Origin: an uncultured Bacteroidales bacterium
GTDB taxonomy: Bacteria > Bacteroidota > Bacteroidia > Bacteroidales > UBA932
Direction: 5' to 3'
Assembly (NCBI GenBank): GCA_900316525.1
Contig: ONDF01000005.1
Location: 1-64,000 of the forward strand
Length of the DNA stretch: 64,000 nucleotides
Shown here in pieces: positions 43,022-51,569 of the stretch; the first letter of the stretch is position 1, and the number at the start of each line of letters is the position of its first letter. A program made the translations under genes and the position numbers. Under the pieces are notes generated by a model that saw only the letters and a program-made list of their open reading frames with translations, searched no databases and was not told where the DNA came from.

Positions 43022-44305
43022 ATGAAACGTACGGCAATTGAAGATACCCGGATCTGCGTGATCGGCCTCGGCTATGTCGGCCTGCCGCTTGCACGCCTGT
43101 TTTCCACGAAATATCCGACCATCGGCTTCGACATGAACCGCCAGCGCGTGGAAGCGCTGATGGCAGGCCACGACGCCACCCTCGAAGTTTCCGACGAACT
43201 CCTGCAGGAAGCCATCGGCAAGCACGGTTTCCGCTGCACGGCGGACTTGGACGAGGTACGCGACTGCAACTTCTACGTGGTGGCCGTTCCGACACCGGTG
43301 GACGAGAACAACCGTCCGGACCTGAAGCCCCTGTGGGGCGCTTCCAAGACCGTCGGCGAGGTCATCTCCAAGGGCGACGTCGTCGTCTACGAGAGCACCG
43401 TCTATCCCGGCGTCACCGAGGAGGAGTGCCTCCCGGTGGTGGAGCAGGTGTCCGGCCTGAAGTTCAATGTCGATTTCTTCGCGGGCTATTCCCCGGAGCG
43501 CATCAACCCGGGCGACAAGCAGCACACCGTGGAAAAGATCAAGAAAGTGACCTCCGGTTCCACGCCGGAAATCGCCGATTACGTGGACGCGGTCTACAAC
43601 TCCGTCCTCGTGAACGGCACGCACAAGGCCCCGTCCATCCGGGTGGCCGAAGCCTCCAAGATCATCGAGAACTCCCAGCGCGACGTGAACATCGCCTTCA
43701 TGAACGAGCTGGCGAAGATCTTCAACGCGATGGGCATCGACACGCACGACGTGATCGAGGCGGCCTCCACTAAGTGGAACTTCATCAAGCTCAGCCCGGG
43801 CCTGGTGGGCGGCCACTGCATCTCCGTGGACCCTTACTACCTGATCCAGAAGGCGCAGGTGTACGGCGTGCTGCCGCGCGTGATGTCCAATGCGCGCCGC
43901 CTGAACGACGGCATGGGCGCCTATGTGGCGAACCAGACCATCAAGTGCATGAACAAGAAGGGCGTGGTGGTGAAGAACGCCCGGATCCTCATCCTGGGCA
44001 TCACCTTCAAGGAGAACTGCCCGGACATCCGGAACACCAAGGTCGTGGACATTTACCACACCCTGGAGGAATACACGCGCCGGATCACGGTCTACGACCC
44101 CTGGGCCGACAAGGACCACGTGATGCATGAGTACGGCATCGACGTGACGAACGAACTCCCGCAGGAGCAGTTCGACGCCGTCATCCTGGCCGTCGCGCAC
44201 CGGGAGTTCCAGGGCCTCGACGTGAAGGCCCTCCTGAAGGAAAACGGCGTGATCTACGACGTCAAGGGCTTCCTGGACCGGGAGATCGTCGACGGAAGAC
44301 TGTAA
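43022..44305 (+). CDS. Nucleotide-sugar dehydrogenase, TviB/WbpO-like
   Basis: A 427-residue UDP-sugar 6-dehydrogenase. ICVIGLGYVGLPLARLFS is the NAD-binding site; ESTVYPGVTEEECLPVVE, FAGYSPERINPGDK and PGLVGGHCISVDPYYL (catalytic Cys) match the subgroup that oxidises UDP-N-acetylhexosamines (Vi antigen TviB, WbpO/WbpA), as distinct from UDP-glucose dehydrogenase encoded next. It would supply an N-acetylhexosaminuronic acid for the glycan. Confidence 0.9.
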   Translation: MKRTAIEDTRICVIGLGYVGLPLARLFSTKYPTIGFDMNRQRVEALMAGHDATLEVSDELLQEAIGKHGFRCTADLDEVRDCNFYVVAVPTPVDENNRPDLKPLWGASKTVGEVISKGDVVVYESTVYPGVTEEECLPVVEQVSGLKFNVDFFAGYSPERINPGDKQHTVEKIKKVTSGSTPEIADYVDAVYNSVLVNGTHKAPSIRVAEASKIIENSQRDVNIAFMNELAKIFNAMGIDTHDVIEAASTKWNFIKLSPGLVGGHCISVDPYYLIQKAQVYGVLPRVMSNARRLNDGMGAYVANQTIKCMNKKGVVVKNARILILGITFKENCPDIRNTKVVDIYHTLEEYTRRITVYDPWADKDHVMHEYGIDVTNELPQEQFDAVILAVAHREFQGLDVKALLKENGVIYDVKGFLDREIVDGRL

Positions 44306-44320
44306 CAACCCATACTGGCT

Positions 44321-45583
44321 ATGAAAATCGCTGTCGCCGGAACCGGCTATGTGGGCCTGTCCATCGCCACGCTGCTCGCGCAGAAGCACACGGTGGTGGC
44401 CGTGGACGTGATTCCCGAAAAGGTGGAGAAGATCAACCGGAGGGAGAGCCCGATCGCGGACGAATACCTGGAAAGATACCTGGCGGAGAAGTCCCTGGAC
44501 CTCGTCGCCACGCTCGACGGCCGCGCCGCGTACCGCGATGCCGACTTCGTCGTGATCGCCGCCCCCACCAACTATGATCCCAAGAAGAACTTCTTCGACA
44601 CCTCCCATGTGGAGGAGGTCATCAACCTGGTCCTGGAGGTCAATCCCGACGCCGTGATGGTGATCAAGTCCACCGTGCCGGTGGGCTATACGAAAGCCGC
44701 GCGGGAGAAGTTCTCCTACCGCGAGCGGCTCGCCGACGGATCTTTCCGCGTCGTCACCCCGAAGATCCTCTTCGCCCCTGAATTCCTCCGCGAATCCAAG
44801 GCCCTCTATGACAACCTCTATCCCTCCCGGATCATCGTCGGATACGACGCCCCCGAGAAGGAGGCCGCGGAAACCTTTGCCGCCATCATCAAGGAAGGCG
44901 CGCTGAAGGAGGACGTCCCCGTCCTGCTGATGGGGGACACCGAGGCGGAGGCCGTGAAGCTGTTCGCGAACACGTACCTGGCGCTGCGGGTGTCCTACTT
45001 CAACGAGCTGGATACCTATGCGGAGATGAAAGGCCTGGACACCCAGGCGATCATCAACGGCGTCTGCCTGGATCCCCGCATCGGCGCGCACTACAATAAC
45101 CCGAGCTTCGGCTACGGCGGCTACTGCCTGCCGAAGGACACGAAGCAGCTCCTGGCGAACTTCAACGACGTGCCGGAGAACCTCATCAAGGCTATCGTTG
45201 ATTCCAACCGCACCCGCAAGGACTACATCGCGGACCGCGTGCTGGAGAAGGCGGGCTACTATACCGCCTCCAGCGCCTTCGACTCCGCGAAGGAGAAGGA
45301 AGTCGTCGTGGGCGTGTACCGCCTCACGATGAAGACCGGCTCCGACAACTTCCGCCAGTCCGCGATCCAGGGCATCATGAAACGCATCAAGGCGAAGGGC
45401 GCGAAGGTCATCGTCTACGAGCCTACGCTCCAGGACGGCATCACCTTCTTCGGCTCCCGGGTCGTGAACGACCTGGCCGCCTTCAAGGCCCAGTCCCACG
45501 CCATCATCGCCAACCGCTACGACGCCGCCCTCGACGACGTGGCGGACAAGGTCTACACGCGCGACATCTTCAAGCGGGACTAG
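44321..45583 (+). CDS. ugd: UDP-glucose 6-dehydrogenase
   Basis: A 420-residue enzyme making UDP-glucuronate. [67 protein letters not shown] and [19 protein letters not shown] (catalytic Cys) match the short Ugd subgroup. Its product is the substrate of the 4-epimerase encoded at 40 kb. Starts 15 nt after the preceding dehydrogenase. Confidence 0.95.
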   Translation: MKIAVAGTGYVGLSIATLLAQKHTVVAVDVIPEKVEKINRRESPIADEYLERYLAEKSLDLVATLDGRAAYRDADFVVIAAPTNYDPKKNFFDTSHVEEVINLVLEVNPDAVMVIKSTVPVGYTKAAREKFSYRERLADGSFRVVTPKILFAPEFLRESKALYDNLYPSRIIVGYDAPEKEAAETFAAIIKEGALKEDVPVLLMGDTEAEAVKLFANTYLALRVSYFNELDTYAEMKGLDTQAIINGVCLDPRIGAHYNNPSFGYGGYCLPKDTKQLLANFNDVPENLIKAIVDSNRTRKDYIADRVLEKAGYYTASSAFDSAKEKEVVVGVYRLTMKTGSDNFRQSAIQGIMKRIKAKGAKVIVYEPTLQDGITFFGSRVVNDLAAFKAQSHAIIANRYDAALDDVADKVYTRDIFKRD

Positions 45584-45585
45584 CC

Positions 45586-45933
45586 ATGAAACGCTATTGC
45601 CAGACCCTGGAACTCCGGGACGATCCGGAGATGATCGACAAGTACTGCGAGGCCCATGCGCACGTCTGGCCGGAAATCCAGGCCGGCATCCGCGAGGTGG
45701 GCATCCTGGACATGCAGATCTACCGCCTCGGCACCCGCCTTTTCATGATCATGGACACGGTGGACGACTTCGATTTCGTCGCCGACAACGCCCGGCTGGC
45801 CACGCTCCCGCGCCAGGCGGAATGGGAAGCCTATGTGGCGCAGTTCCAGGGCTGTGACCCTTCCGCCCCGTCCACGGCCAAGTGGCGGCTGATGGACAAG
45901 ATCTTCGAACTGGAGAAACCGGAATCCCGCTAG
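45586..45933 (+). CDS. rhaM: L-rhamnose mutarotase family protein
   Basis: A 115-residue ferredoxin-like-fold protein. RYCQTLELRDDPEMIDKYCE, HAHVWPEIQAGIREVGI and the end WRLMDKIFEL match the RhaM family, which interconverts alpha and beta anomers of L-rhamnose or related deoxy sugars. It stands between ugd (2-nt gap) and the flavoprotein gene (0-nt gap), so it is co-transcribed with both. A connection to rhamnose turnover is plausible but not shown. Confidence 0.9.
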   Translation: MKRYCQTLELRDDPEMIDKYCEAHAHVWPEIQAGIREVGILDMQIYRLGTRLFMIMDTVDDFDFVADNARLATLPRQAEWEAYVAQFQGCDPSAPSTAKWRLMDKIFELEKPESR

Positions 45934-48837
45934 ATGCCTGCCATCCTCACCGACCGCCTGCACCGCCTGGCCTATGCGACTGACGCATCGGCCTACCGCG
46001 AGATGCCGGAAGGGGTGGCTTATCCTGAAACGGTCGCGGACGTGCAGGAACTCGTCGCCGAAGCGCGGCGGCGGGGGACCTGCCTGATTCCCCGCGCCGC
46101 CGGCACTTCGCTCGCCGGCCAGGTGGTGGGGAAGGGAATCGTCGTGGACATCAGGGGCTGGAACAAGATCCTGGAAATCAATGCGGAGGAGCGCTGGGCC
46201 CGGGTACAGCCCGGCGTCGTGCGCGACGAACTGAACCTCGCCCTGAAACCGTATGGCCTGCTGTTCTCGCCTGAAACGTCCACCAGCAACCGGTGCTGCC
46301 TCGGCGGCATGTTCGGGAACAACTCCTGCGGGACGCATTCGCTGGTGTACGGCGCCACGCGGGACCATGTCATCGCCTGCAAGGGCGTGCTGTCCGACGG
46401 CTCCGATTTCGATACGGCGCGCGTCAAGGATCCCGCCTACCGGGCGGCCCGCCCGCGGCTGGATGCCATCCTTTCCCTGCTGGAAACTTGGCGCGACGAT
46501 CCGGAAACCCGCCGGCTGATCGAAGAAAACTACCCGGACAAGAGCCTCAGGCGCCGCAGCTGCGGCTATGCCCTCGACGAGGCCCTGCCGGAAACCGACC
46601 TGTGCAAGCTCCTGGCGGGAAGCGAAGGAACCCTGGCTTTCATCACCGAAATCACCGTTTCCCTGGACCCGCTTCCGCCGAAGGAGAAAATGGTCGTCTG
46701 CGCCCATTGCGGTACGCTGGAGGGCAGTTTCGAGGCCAATCTCGTCGCCCTCAGGCACCATCCCGCCGCCGTCGAGCTGATGGACGGCAAGATCCTGGAA
46801 CTGAGTTTCCAGAACATCGAGCTCAAGCGGAACACCACGTTTGTGGAAGGACTGCCGGCGGCGCTGCTGATCGCCGAGTTCTGGGGAGATACCCGCGAAG
46901 AAATCGACACGAAGGCCGCCGCCTTCGAGCAGGATGCCGGGTCCTCCGGCCTGGTGTACGCCTGCACCCGGGTGTACGGGGCCGATGTCGCCAAGGTCTG
47001 GGACCTGCGGAAGGCCGGCCTGGGCGTGCTCAGCGGCATGAAAGGGGACGCGAAGCCCATCGGCGTGGTCGAAGACACCGCCGTGGCGCCGGAACGGCTG
47101 CCCGCCTATATGCGGGACTTCCGCGCGATGCTGGAGCGCCTGCGCACATCCTGTGTTTTCTATGGCCATATCAGTACGGGCGAACTGCATCTCCGGCCGA
47201 TCCTGAACATCAAGACGGGGGAGGGGCGGAGGCTGTTCCGCGCCATCGCCGGCGAGACGGCGGCCCTGGTGCGCAAGCACAAGGGGAGCCTGAGCGGCGA
47301 GCATGGCGACGGCCGCCTCCGCGGCGAATTCATCCCGCTCATGTACGGGCCCGAGGTCTATGCCCTCCTGCAAGAAGTAAAACGCTGCTGGGACCCCGAG
47401 GGCGTTTTCAACCGGAACAAGATCGTGGACACGCCGCCGATGGACGAAGGTCTTCGGTTCGACGTGGACCAGCGCTATGTCGTCGAGGACGCGAAAACCG
47501 TGTACAACTGGCGGGCGGCGTTCGACGAATGCCGGGTGGAAGGCGCCAGCGGCGTGCGTTCGCAGGCCCATGCGCTGCTGTGCTCGATCGAGCAGTGCAA
47601 CGGCGCCGGCGCCTGCCTGAAGTCCAACCGGATCGGAGGGACGATGTGCCCGGCTTTCAAGGAATCCGGCGACGAACTGCGCTCCACCCGCGCCCGCGCG
47701 AACATCCTGCGCGAAGCGCTGACGCGCGGCGACGGCTTCACCGATCCCGCTGTCGCAGAAATCCTGGACTCCTGCCTGGCCTGCAAGGGCTGCCTCTCCG
47801 AATGCCCGTCCAATGTGGACATGACGCGGCTCCGCAGCGAAATCCTGCAGCAGAAATACGACCGCCAGGGAACCCCGTTGCGCTCGTGGATGGTGGCGCG
47901 GATGGCCTCCTTCGAGTCTTTCGGCGCCGTCGTCCGCCCGCTGTACAATTTCTTCGCGACCTGGAAACCGTCCGCGTCGCTCATCAAGCGGATCGTCCGC
48001 TTCTCCGCGGACCGTCAGATCCCGACGCTCTCCCGCTTCAGCATGCGGAAGCTCGTGAATCGATATTCCCAATCTGTCATTTCAAGCGAAGTCGAGAAAT
48101 CTCCTTTTCGCAAAGTCTACCTCTTCGCGGACGAGTTCACGAACCACCAGGAGGCGGAACTCGGTCTGACGTTCGTCCGGCTGCTGAACCGCCTGGGCTA
48201 TCGCGTGGAGATTCCCCGGCACGTGGAAAGCTGCCGCGCAGCCATCTCCAAGGGCTGCCTGCGGCTCGCCCGGAAGTTCGCCGTGAAGAATGTCTCCCTC
48301 CTGAAGGACCTTGTATCGGAGGAAACGCCCCTGGTGGGCATCGAACCGTCCTGCATCCTCTCCTTCCGGGACGAGTATCCCGATCTCGTGCCGCCGGGGA
48401 TGCGCTCTGAAGCGCAGTCTCTCGGCCGCAACTGCCTGCTGTTCGACGAGTTCCTGGTCCGGGAATTCCGGGCGGGCCGCATCGGCAAGGATGCGTTCCG
48501 CGAGGTCCGGGCTGATATCTGGCTGCATGGGCACTGCCATCAGAAGTCCATCGTGGGCGTCGGAAAGTCGGCGGAGATGCTCCGCATGATTCCCGGCGCG
48601 ACCGTCCATGTGATCCCGAGCGGCTGCTGCGGCATGGCGGGTTCCTTCGGCTACGAGAAGGAGCATTACGCGACCTCGATGGCCATCGGCGAGATGGTCC
48701 TGTTCCCGGCGGTCCGCCAGGCCGGACCGGGCGCCATCGTCGCCGCGCCGGGCACTTCCTGCCGCCAGCAGATCCTGGACGGGACCGGGATCCGGGCCCG
48801 TCATCCGGTCGAGGTTTTGTACGATTGTCTGAAATAA
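45934..48837 (+). CDS. D-lactate dehydrogenase-like FAD and Fe-S flavoprotein, with in-frame repeat insertion
   Basis: A 967-residue fusion. Residues about 1-230 form the FAD-binding PCMH domain (IPRAAGTSLAGQVVGKGIVV, FGNNSCGTHSLVYGATRDHV); about 230-500 the GlcD-type FAD oxidase C domain (GEHGDGRLRGEFIPLMYG). The Fe-S part has CSIEQCNGAGAC near 550 and CLACKGCLSECP near 615, and the CCG-type C-terminal part has HGHCHQKS and SGCCGMAGSFGYE. It probably oxidises D-lactate or another 2-hydroxy acid and feeds electrons to quinone. Residues about 715-722 (VISSEVEK) in the linker before the CCG part are the translation of a repeat element. Confidence 0.9.
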   Translation: MPAILTDRLHRLAYATDASAYREMPEGVAYPETVADVQELVAEARRRGTCLIPRAAGTSLAGQVVGKGIVVDIRGWNKILEINAEERWARVQPGVVRDELNLALKPYGLLFSPETSTSNRCCLGGMFGNNSCGTHSLVYGATRDHVIACKGVLSDGSDFDTARVKDPAYRAARPRLDAILSLLETWRDDPETRRLIEENYPDKSLRRRSCGYALDEALPETDLCKLLAGSEGTLAFITEITVSLDPLPPKEKMVVCAHCGTLEGSFEANLVALRHHPAAVELMDGKILELSFQNIELKRNTTFVEGLPAALLIAEFWGDTREEIDTKAAAFEQDAGSSGLVYACTRVYGADVAKVWDLRKAGLGVLSGMKGDAKPIGVVEDTAVAPERLPAYMRDFRAMLERLRTSCVFYGHISTGELHLRPILNIKTGEGRRLFRAIAGETAALVRKHKGSLSGEHGDGRLRGEFIPLMYGPEVYALLQEVKRCWDPEGVFNRNKIVDTPPMDEGLRFDVDQRYVVEDAKTVYNWRAAFDECRVEGASGVRSQAHALLCSIEQCNGAGACLKSNRIGGTMCPAFKESGDELRSTRARANILREALTRGDGFTDPAVAEILDSCLACKGCLSECPSNVDMTRLRSEILQQKYDRQGTPLRSWMVARMASFESFGAVVRPLYNFFATWKPSASLIKRIVRFSADRQIPTLSRFSMRKLVNRYSQSVISSEVEKSPFRKVYLFADEFTNHQEAELGLTFVRLLNRLGYRVEIPRHVESCRAAISKGCLRLARKFAVKNVSLLKDLVSEETPLVGIEPSCILSFRDEYPDLVPPGMRSEAQSLGRNCLLFDEFLVREFRAGRIGKDAFREVRADIWLHGHCHQKSIVGVGKSAEMLRMIPGATVHVIPSGCCGMAGSFGYEKEHYATSMAIGEMVLFPAVRQAGPGAIVAAPGTSCRQQILDGTGIRARHPVEVLYDCLK
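48076..48102. repeat. Short repeat element, copy 4 (GTCAT...ATCT)
   Basis: A 27-bp element with GTCAT at one end and ATCT at the other, as in the copies at 42 kb, and a weak inverted repeat ATTTC/GAAAT inside. It lies in frame in a linker of the flavoprotein gene. Confidence 0.65.
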
Positions 48838-48872
48838 TTGCTATCTTTATACCCCGAAAGAACTTGCAAGCT

Positions 48873-50135
48873 ATGATTACCCGAGTTTTCAGGCTGACGG
48901 AAGCGTCGGCGAAGTATATGGGCAGCCTCCCGAAGGAGAATGCCATCCTGGTCGTGAAGTCCGAGCACAAGGTGCGCCATCTGTTCATCGACGCCCTGGA
49001 GGTGGCGCTGTACCAGCGTGGAGACACGAAACCCGCCTTCGCGGCCATCGGCGACTATTTCAAGGGCATGGTCCCGGACCCGGCCTTCCGGGAGAAGGTT
49101 GACGCCGAGCTCCAGGCGCTCCGCCATTATGTCGACGAGGGCGTGGTGTACCGTCCCGCCTTCGAGACCATCCGGGACTACGTGCTGGGCAAGTGCGCCC
49201 GCATGTGTGCGGAAACGGTCCATGCGGTCGTCGGCGGCACCTTCGTGGACGGGGCCGAGGTGATGGTATGCGAAGAGGACCACGGCGCGCTCCGGGTGGA
49301 CTGGAATACGTCCATGACCCGTTTGAACGAGCGCACGGCCAAGCCCGGCCTGTATGTGATGTCCAGCGGCTACGGCCACAACCCCTACGGCTTCAGCATC
49401 CGGCTGGGACGTCGCGGCGAGGACCTGATGGCGATGACCATCGCGGCCCATTTCGGCGAGCCCGCCGAGGTCTATGTCCTCGGCGACCGGATCCTGGGCA
49501 TCCCGGCCATGACCTACGAGGAAGCGGCCGTGTTCTGCTCGGGCACGGACGGCGCCTTCGCGCCCGCCGCCCTCCTGCCCATGATGAAGGCGGGGCTCCC
49601 GATCCTGGTGAAGGACCTGGCCGATCCTTCCTGCCTGACGGTCATTTCCGGCAGCAAGCCGGCCTCCGACCACGTGGTCACCGGCTTCGTGGTGGAAGAG
49701 GGATTCGCGCTGATCAACGTGCGCGGCACCGGCCTGGTGGGCAAGGTGGGCGTTTCTTCGTCCATTTTCGGCGCGCTGGCGCGCGGGGGCGTGAACATCC
49801 GCTTCATCTCCCAGCCTTCCTCCGAGTTCTGCATCACGATCGCGGTCGCTACGAAGGATCTCCCCGCCGCGCGCGAGGCGCTTTCCGGCCTGTACAAGGA
49901 CGGTGAAGTCTCCCTGGACGACGCGGTGGATTTCGTGGAAGACGTCTGCCTCCTGTCCGTCTGCGGCAATGGCATGAAGAACGTCCCCGGCACCTCGGGC
50001 CGCATCTACACTGCCCTCGGCGCCTACGGCGTGAACATCATTTCCGCCGCCCAGGGCGGTGACGAGCTCACGATCTCCTTCGTGATCCGCGCCGCGGACC
50101 GCGCCGCCGCCGAGGAAGCGCTCTCGATCCTGTAG
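48873..50135 (+). CDS. Degenerate aspartate kinase-like protein with two ACT domains
   Basis: A 420-residue protein aligned by eye to aspartokinase: amino-acid-kinase fold to about 280, then two ACT domains (VGVSSSIFGALARGGVNIRF and GTSGRIYTALGAYGVNI). The essential N-terminal KFGGTS motif is replaced by VFRLTEAS, and the LGRGGSD motif by LGRRGEDLMA, so aspartate phosphorylation is doubtful. The ACT part still looks able to bind an amino acid. A near-match promoter core (TATCTTTA, 48843-48850) precedes it and a strong terminator follows, so it forms a single-gene unit. A regulatory or sensor role is inference. Confidence 0.72.
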   Translation: MITRVFRLTEASAKYMGSLPKENAILVVKSEHKVRHLFIDALEVALYQRGDTKPAFAAIGDYFKGMVPDPAFREKVDAELQALRHYVDEGVVYRPAFETIRDYVLGKCARMCAETVHAVVGGTFVDGAEVMVCEEDHGALRVDWNTSMTRLNERTAKPGLYVMSSGYGHNPYGFSIRLGRRGEDLMAMTIAAHFGEPAEVYVLGDRILGIPAMTYEEAAVFCSGTDGAFAPAALLPMMKAGLPILVKDLADPSCLTVISGSKPASDHVVTGFVVEEGFALINVRGTGLVGKVGVSSSIFGALARGGVNIRFISQPSSEFCITIAVATKDLPAAREALSGLYKDGEVSLDDAVDFVEDVCLLSVCGNGMKNVPGTSGRIYTALGAYGVNIISAAQGGDELTISFVIRAADRAAAEEALSIL

Positions 50136-50156
50136 CTCTTCTTGATCATCCTATAC

Positions 50157-50188
50157 GAGGGGTGCACCGTTCCGTGCACCCCTTTTTT
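50157..50188 (+). terminator. Strong intrinsic terminator after the aspartokinase-like gene
   Basis: GGGGTGCAC (50159-50167) and GTGCACCCC (50174-50182) form a perfect stem with a 6-nt loop, extendable by one A-T pair, followed by six T residues. Confidence 0.92.
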
Positions 50189-50199
50189 ATGTAATATAG

Positions 50200-50271
50200 T
50201 TGACGCTATATTGTCAAGTAGATTATTTTAGTTTGAAAATTTTGTCAAGTCGTGCAAAAGCCGTAACTTTG
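50200..50271 (+). promoter_or_regulatory. Promoter and candidate operator region of the HTH-gmd gene
   Basis: TTG (50242-50244) and TAACTTTG (50264-50271) are 19 nt apart, and the -7 box ends 5 nt before the ATG. The sequence TTGTCAAGT occurs twice, at 50211-50219 and 50242-50250, exactly 31 bp apart; its core TTGTCAA is itself palindromic, and the second copy covers the -33 box. TTGAC (50200-50204) and GTCAA (50213-50217) form an additional inverted pair. AATATAG/CTATATT (50193-50212) forms another inverted repeat overlapping these. Confidence 0.68.
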
Positions 50272-50276
50272 TATCT

Positions 50277-51569
50277 ATGGTAGATTACGAGATTATCAAT
50301 AAAATCAAGGCTGCGTTGGGCCGAAAGGGCGTTTCGCAGCGGGAGCTGGCCGAACGGATCGGCAAGGACGAGACGGTCGTGAGCCGGTGGCTGGCCGGGA
50401 AGGTGGGCATCGGCGGACAAAGTCTCAAGCAGATCGAGGCCGCGCTCGGCATCAACTTGACAAAAGAAAGACAACATACGATGAAGACTGCGCTCATTAC
50501 CGGCGTGACGGGGCAGGACGGTTCGTACCTTTCCGAGTTCCTGCTCGAGAAAGGGTACGACGTGCACGGCATCATCCGCCGCAGTTCGGTGGACTTCCGC
50601 GAGCGCATCGCGCACCTGGAAGGCCAGCCCCATTTCCATCTGCATTATGCCGACATGGGCGACTCCATGAGCCTCGTCCAGGTCATCGGCAAGGTCCGTC
50701 CGGACGAGATCTACAACCTCGCGGCGCAGAGCCACGTGCAGGTGAGCTTCGACTCGCCGGAATATACGGCGAATGTCGATGCGACCGGCGTCCTGCGCAT
50801 CCTGGAGGCCGTCCGCCAGTGCGGGCTGGCCGGAACCTGCCGGATCTACCAGGCATCCACCTCGGAGCTGTACGGCAAGGTGGAGGAAGTGCCCCAGAAC
50901 GAGAATACGCCGTTCCATCCCTACAGCCCGTACGCTGTCGCGAAGCTGTACGGTTTCTGGATCGTCAAGGAGTACCGCGAGGCCTACGGCATGTACTGCT
51001 GCTCGGGCATCCTGTTCAACCACGAATCCGAGCGCCGCGGCGAGACGTTCGTCACGCGCAAGATCACCCTCGCCGCCGCCCGCATCGCGCAGGGCAAGCA
51101 GGAAAAGCTGTACCTCGGCAATCTCTCCAGCCTCCGTGACTGGGGCTACGCGAAGGATTATGTCGAGTGCATGTGGCTCATCCTCCAGCAGAAGAAGGCG
51201 GAAGACTTCGTCATCGCCACCGGCGTGCAGCACAGCGTGCGCGATTTCTGCCGGCTCGCGTTCCGCTACGCCGGCATCGAACTCGAGTTCGTGGGGGAGG
51301 GCGCCGATGAGAAAGGCGTCGACAAGGCCACCGGCCGCGTGCTGGTGGAGGTGAGCCCGGATTTCTACCGGCCCACGGACGTGGTGAACCTCTGGGGCGA
51401 TCCGACCAAGGCTCGCGCGAAACTGGGCTGGAACCCGCAGAAAACCACCTTCGAGCAGCTCGTGAAGCTGATGGTGGACCACGACATGGCGAAGGTCGCC
51501 GGCGAGGGCGCCGCGGAGAAGGTGCGGATGAACCTGGCGGAGTATCTGGAAAAGGGTATCGTCAAATGA
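50277..51569 (+). CDS. gmd: GDP-mannose 4,6-dehydratase with N-terminal XRE-type HTH domain
   Basis: A 430-residue ORF. Residues 1-64 form a complete Cro/C1-type helix-turn-helix domain ([46 protein letters not shown]). After three residues the standard Gmd start follows: M69, then [17 protein letters not shown]. The rest is canonical Gmd: [70 protein letters not shown] and VDPxx-type C-terminal features. Gmd makes GDP-4-keto-6-deoxy-mannose; the normal length is about 345-373, so the extension is extra. There is no stop between the parts, but internal initiation at 50481 is possible. The next gene overlaps by 4 nt. Confidence 0.9.
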   Translation: MVDYEIINKIKAALGRKGVSQRELAERIGKDETVVSRWLAGKVGIGGQSLKQIEAALGINLTKERQHTMKTALITGVTGQDGSYLSEFLLEKGYDVHGIIRRSSVDFRERIAHLEGQPHFHLHYADMGDSMSLVQVIGKVRPDEIYNLAAQSHVQVSFDSPEYTANVDATGVLRILEAVRQCGLAGTCRIYQASTSELYGKVEEVPQNENTPFHPYSPYAVAKLYGFWIVKEYREAYGMYCCSGILFNHESERRGETFVTRKITLAAARIAQGKQEKLYLGNLSSLRDWGYAKDYVECMWLILQQKKAEDFVIATGVQHSVRDFCRLAFRYAGIELEFVGEGADEKGVDKATGRVLVEVSPDFYRPTDVVNLWGDPTKARAKLGWNPQKTTFEQLVKLMVDHDMAKVAGEGAAEKVRMNLAEYLEKGIVK

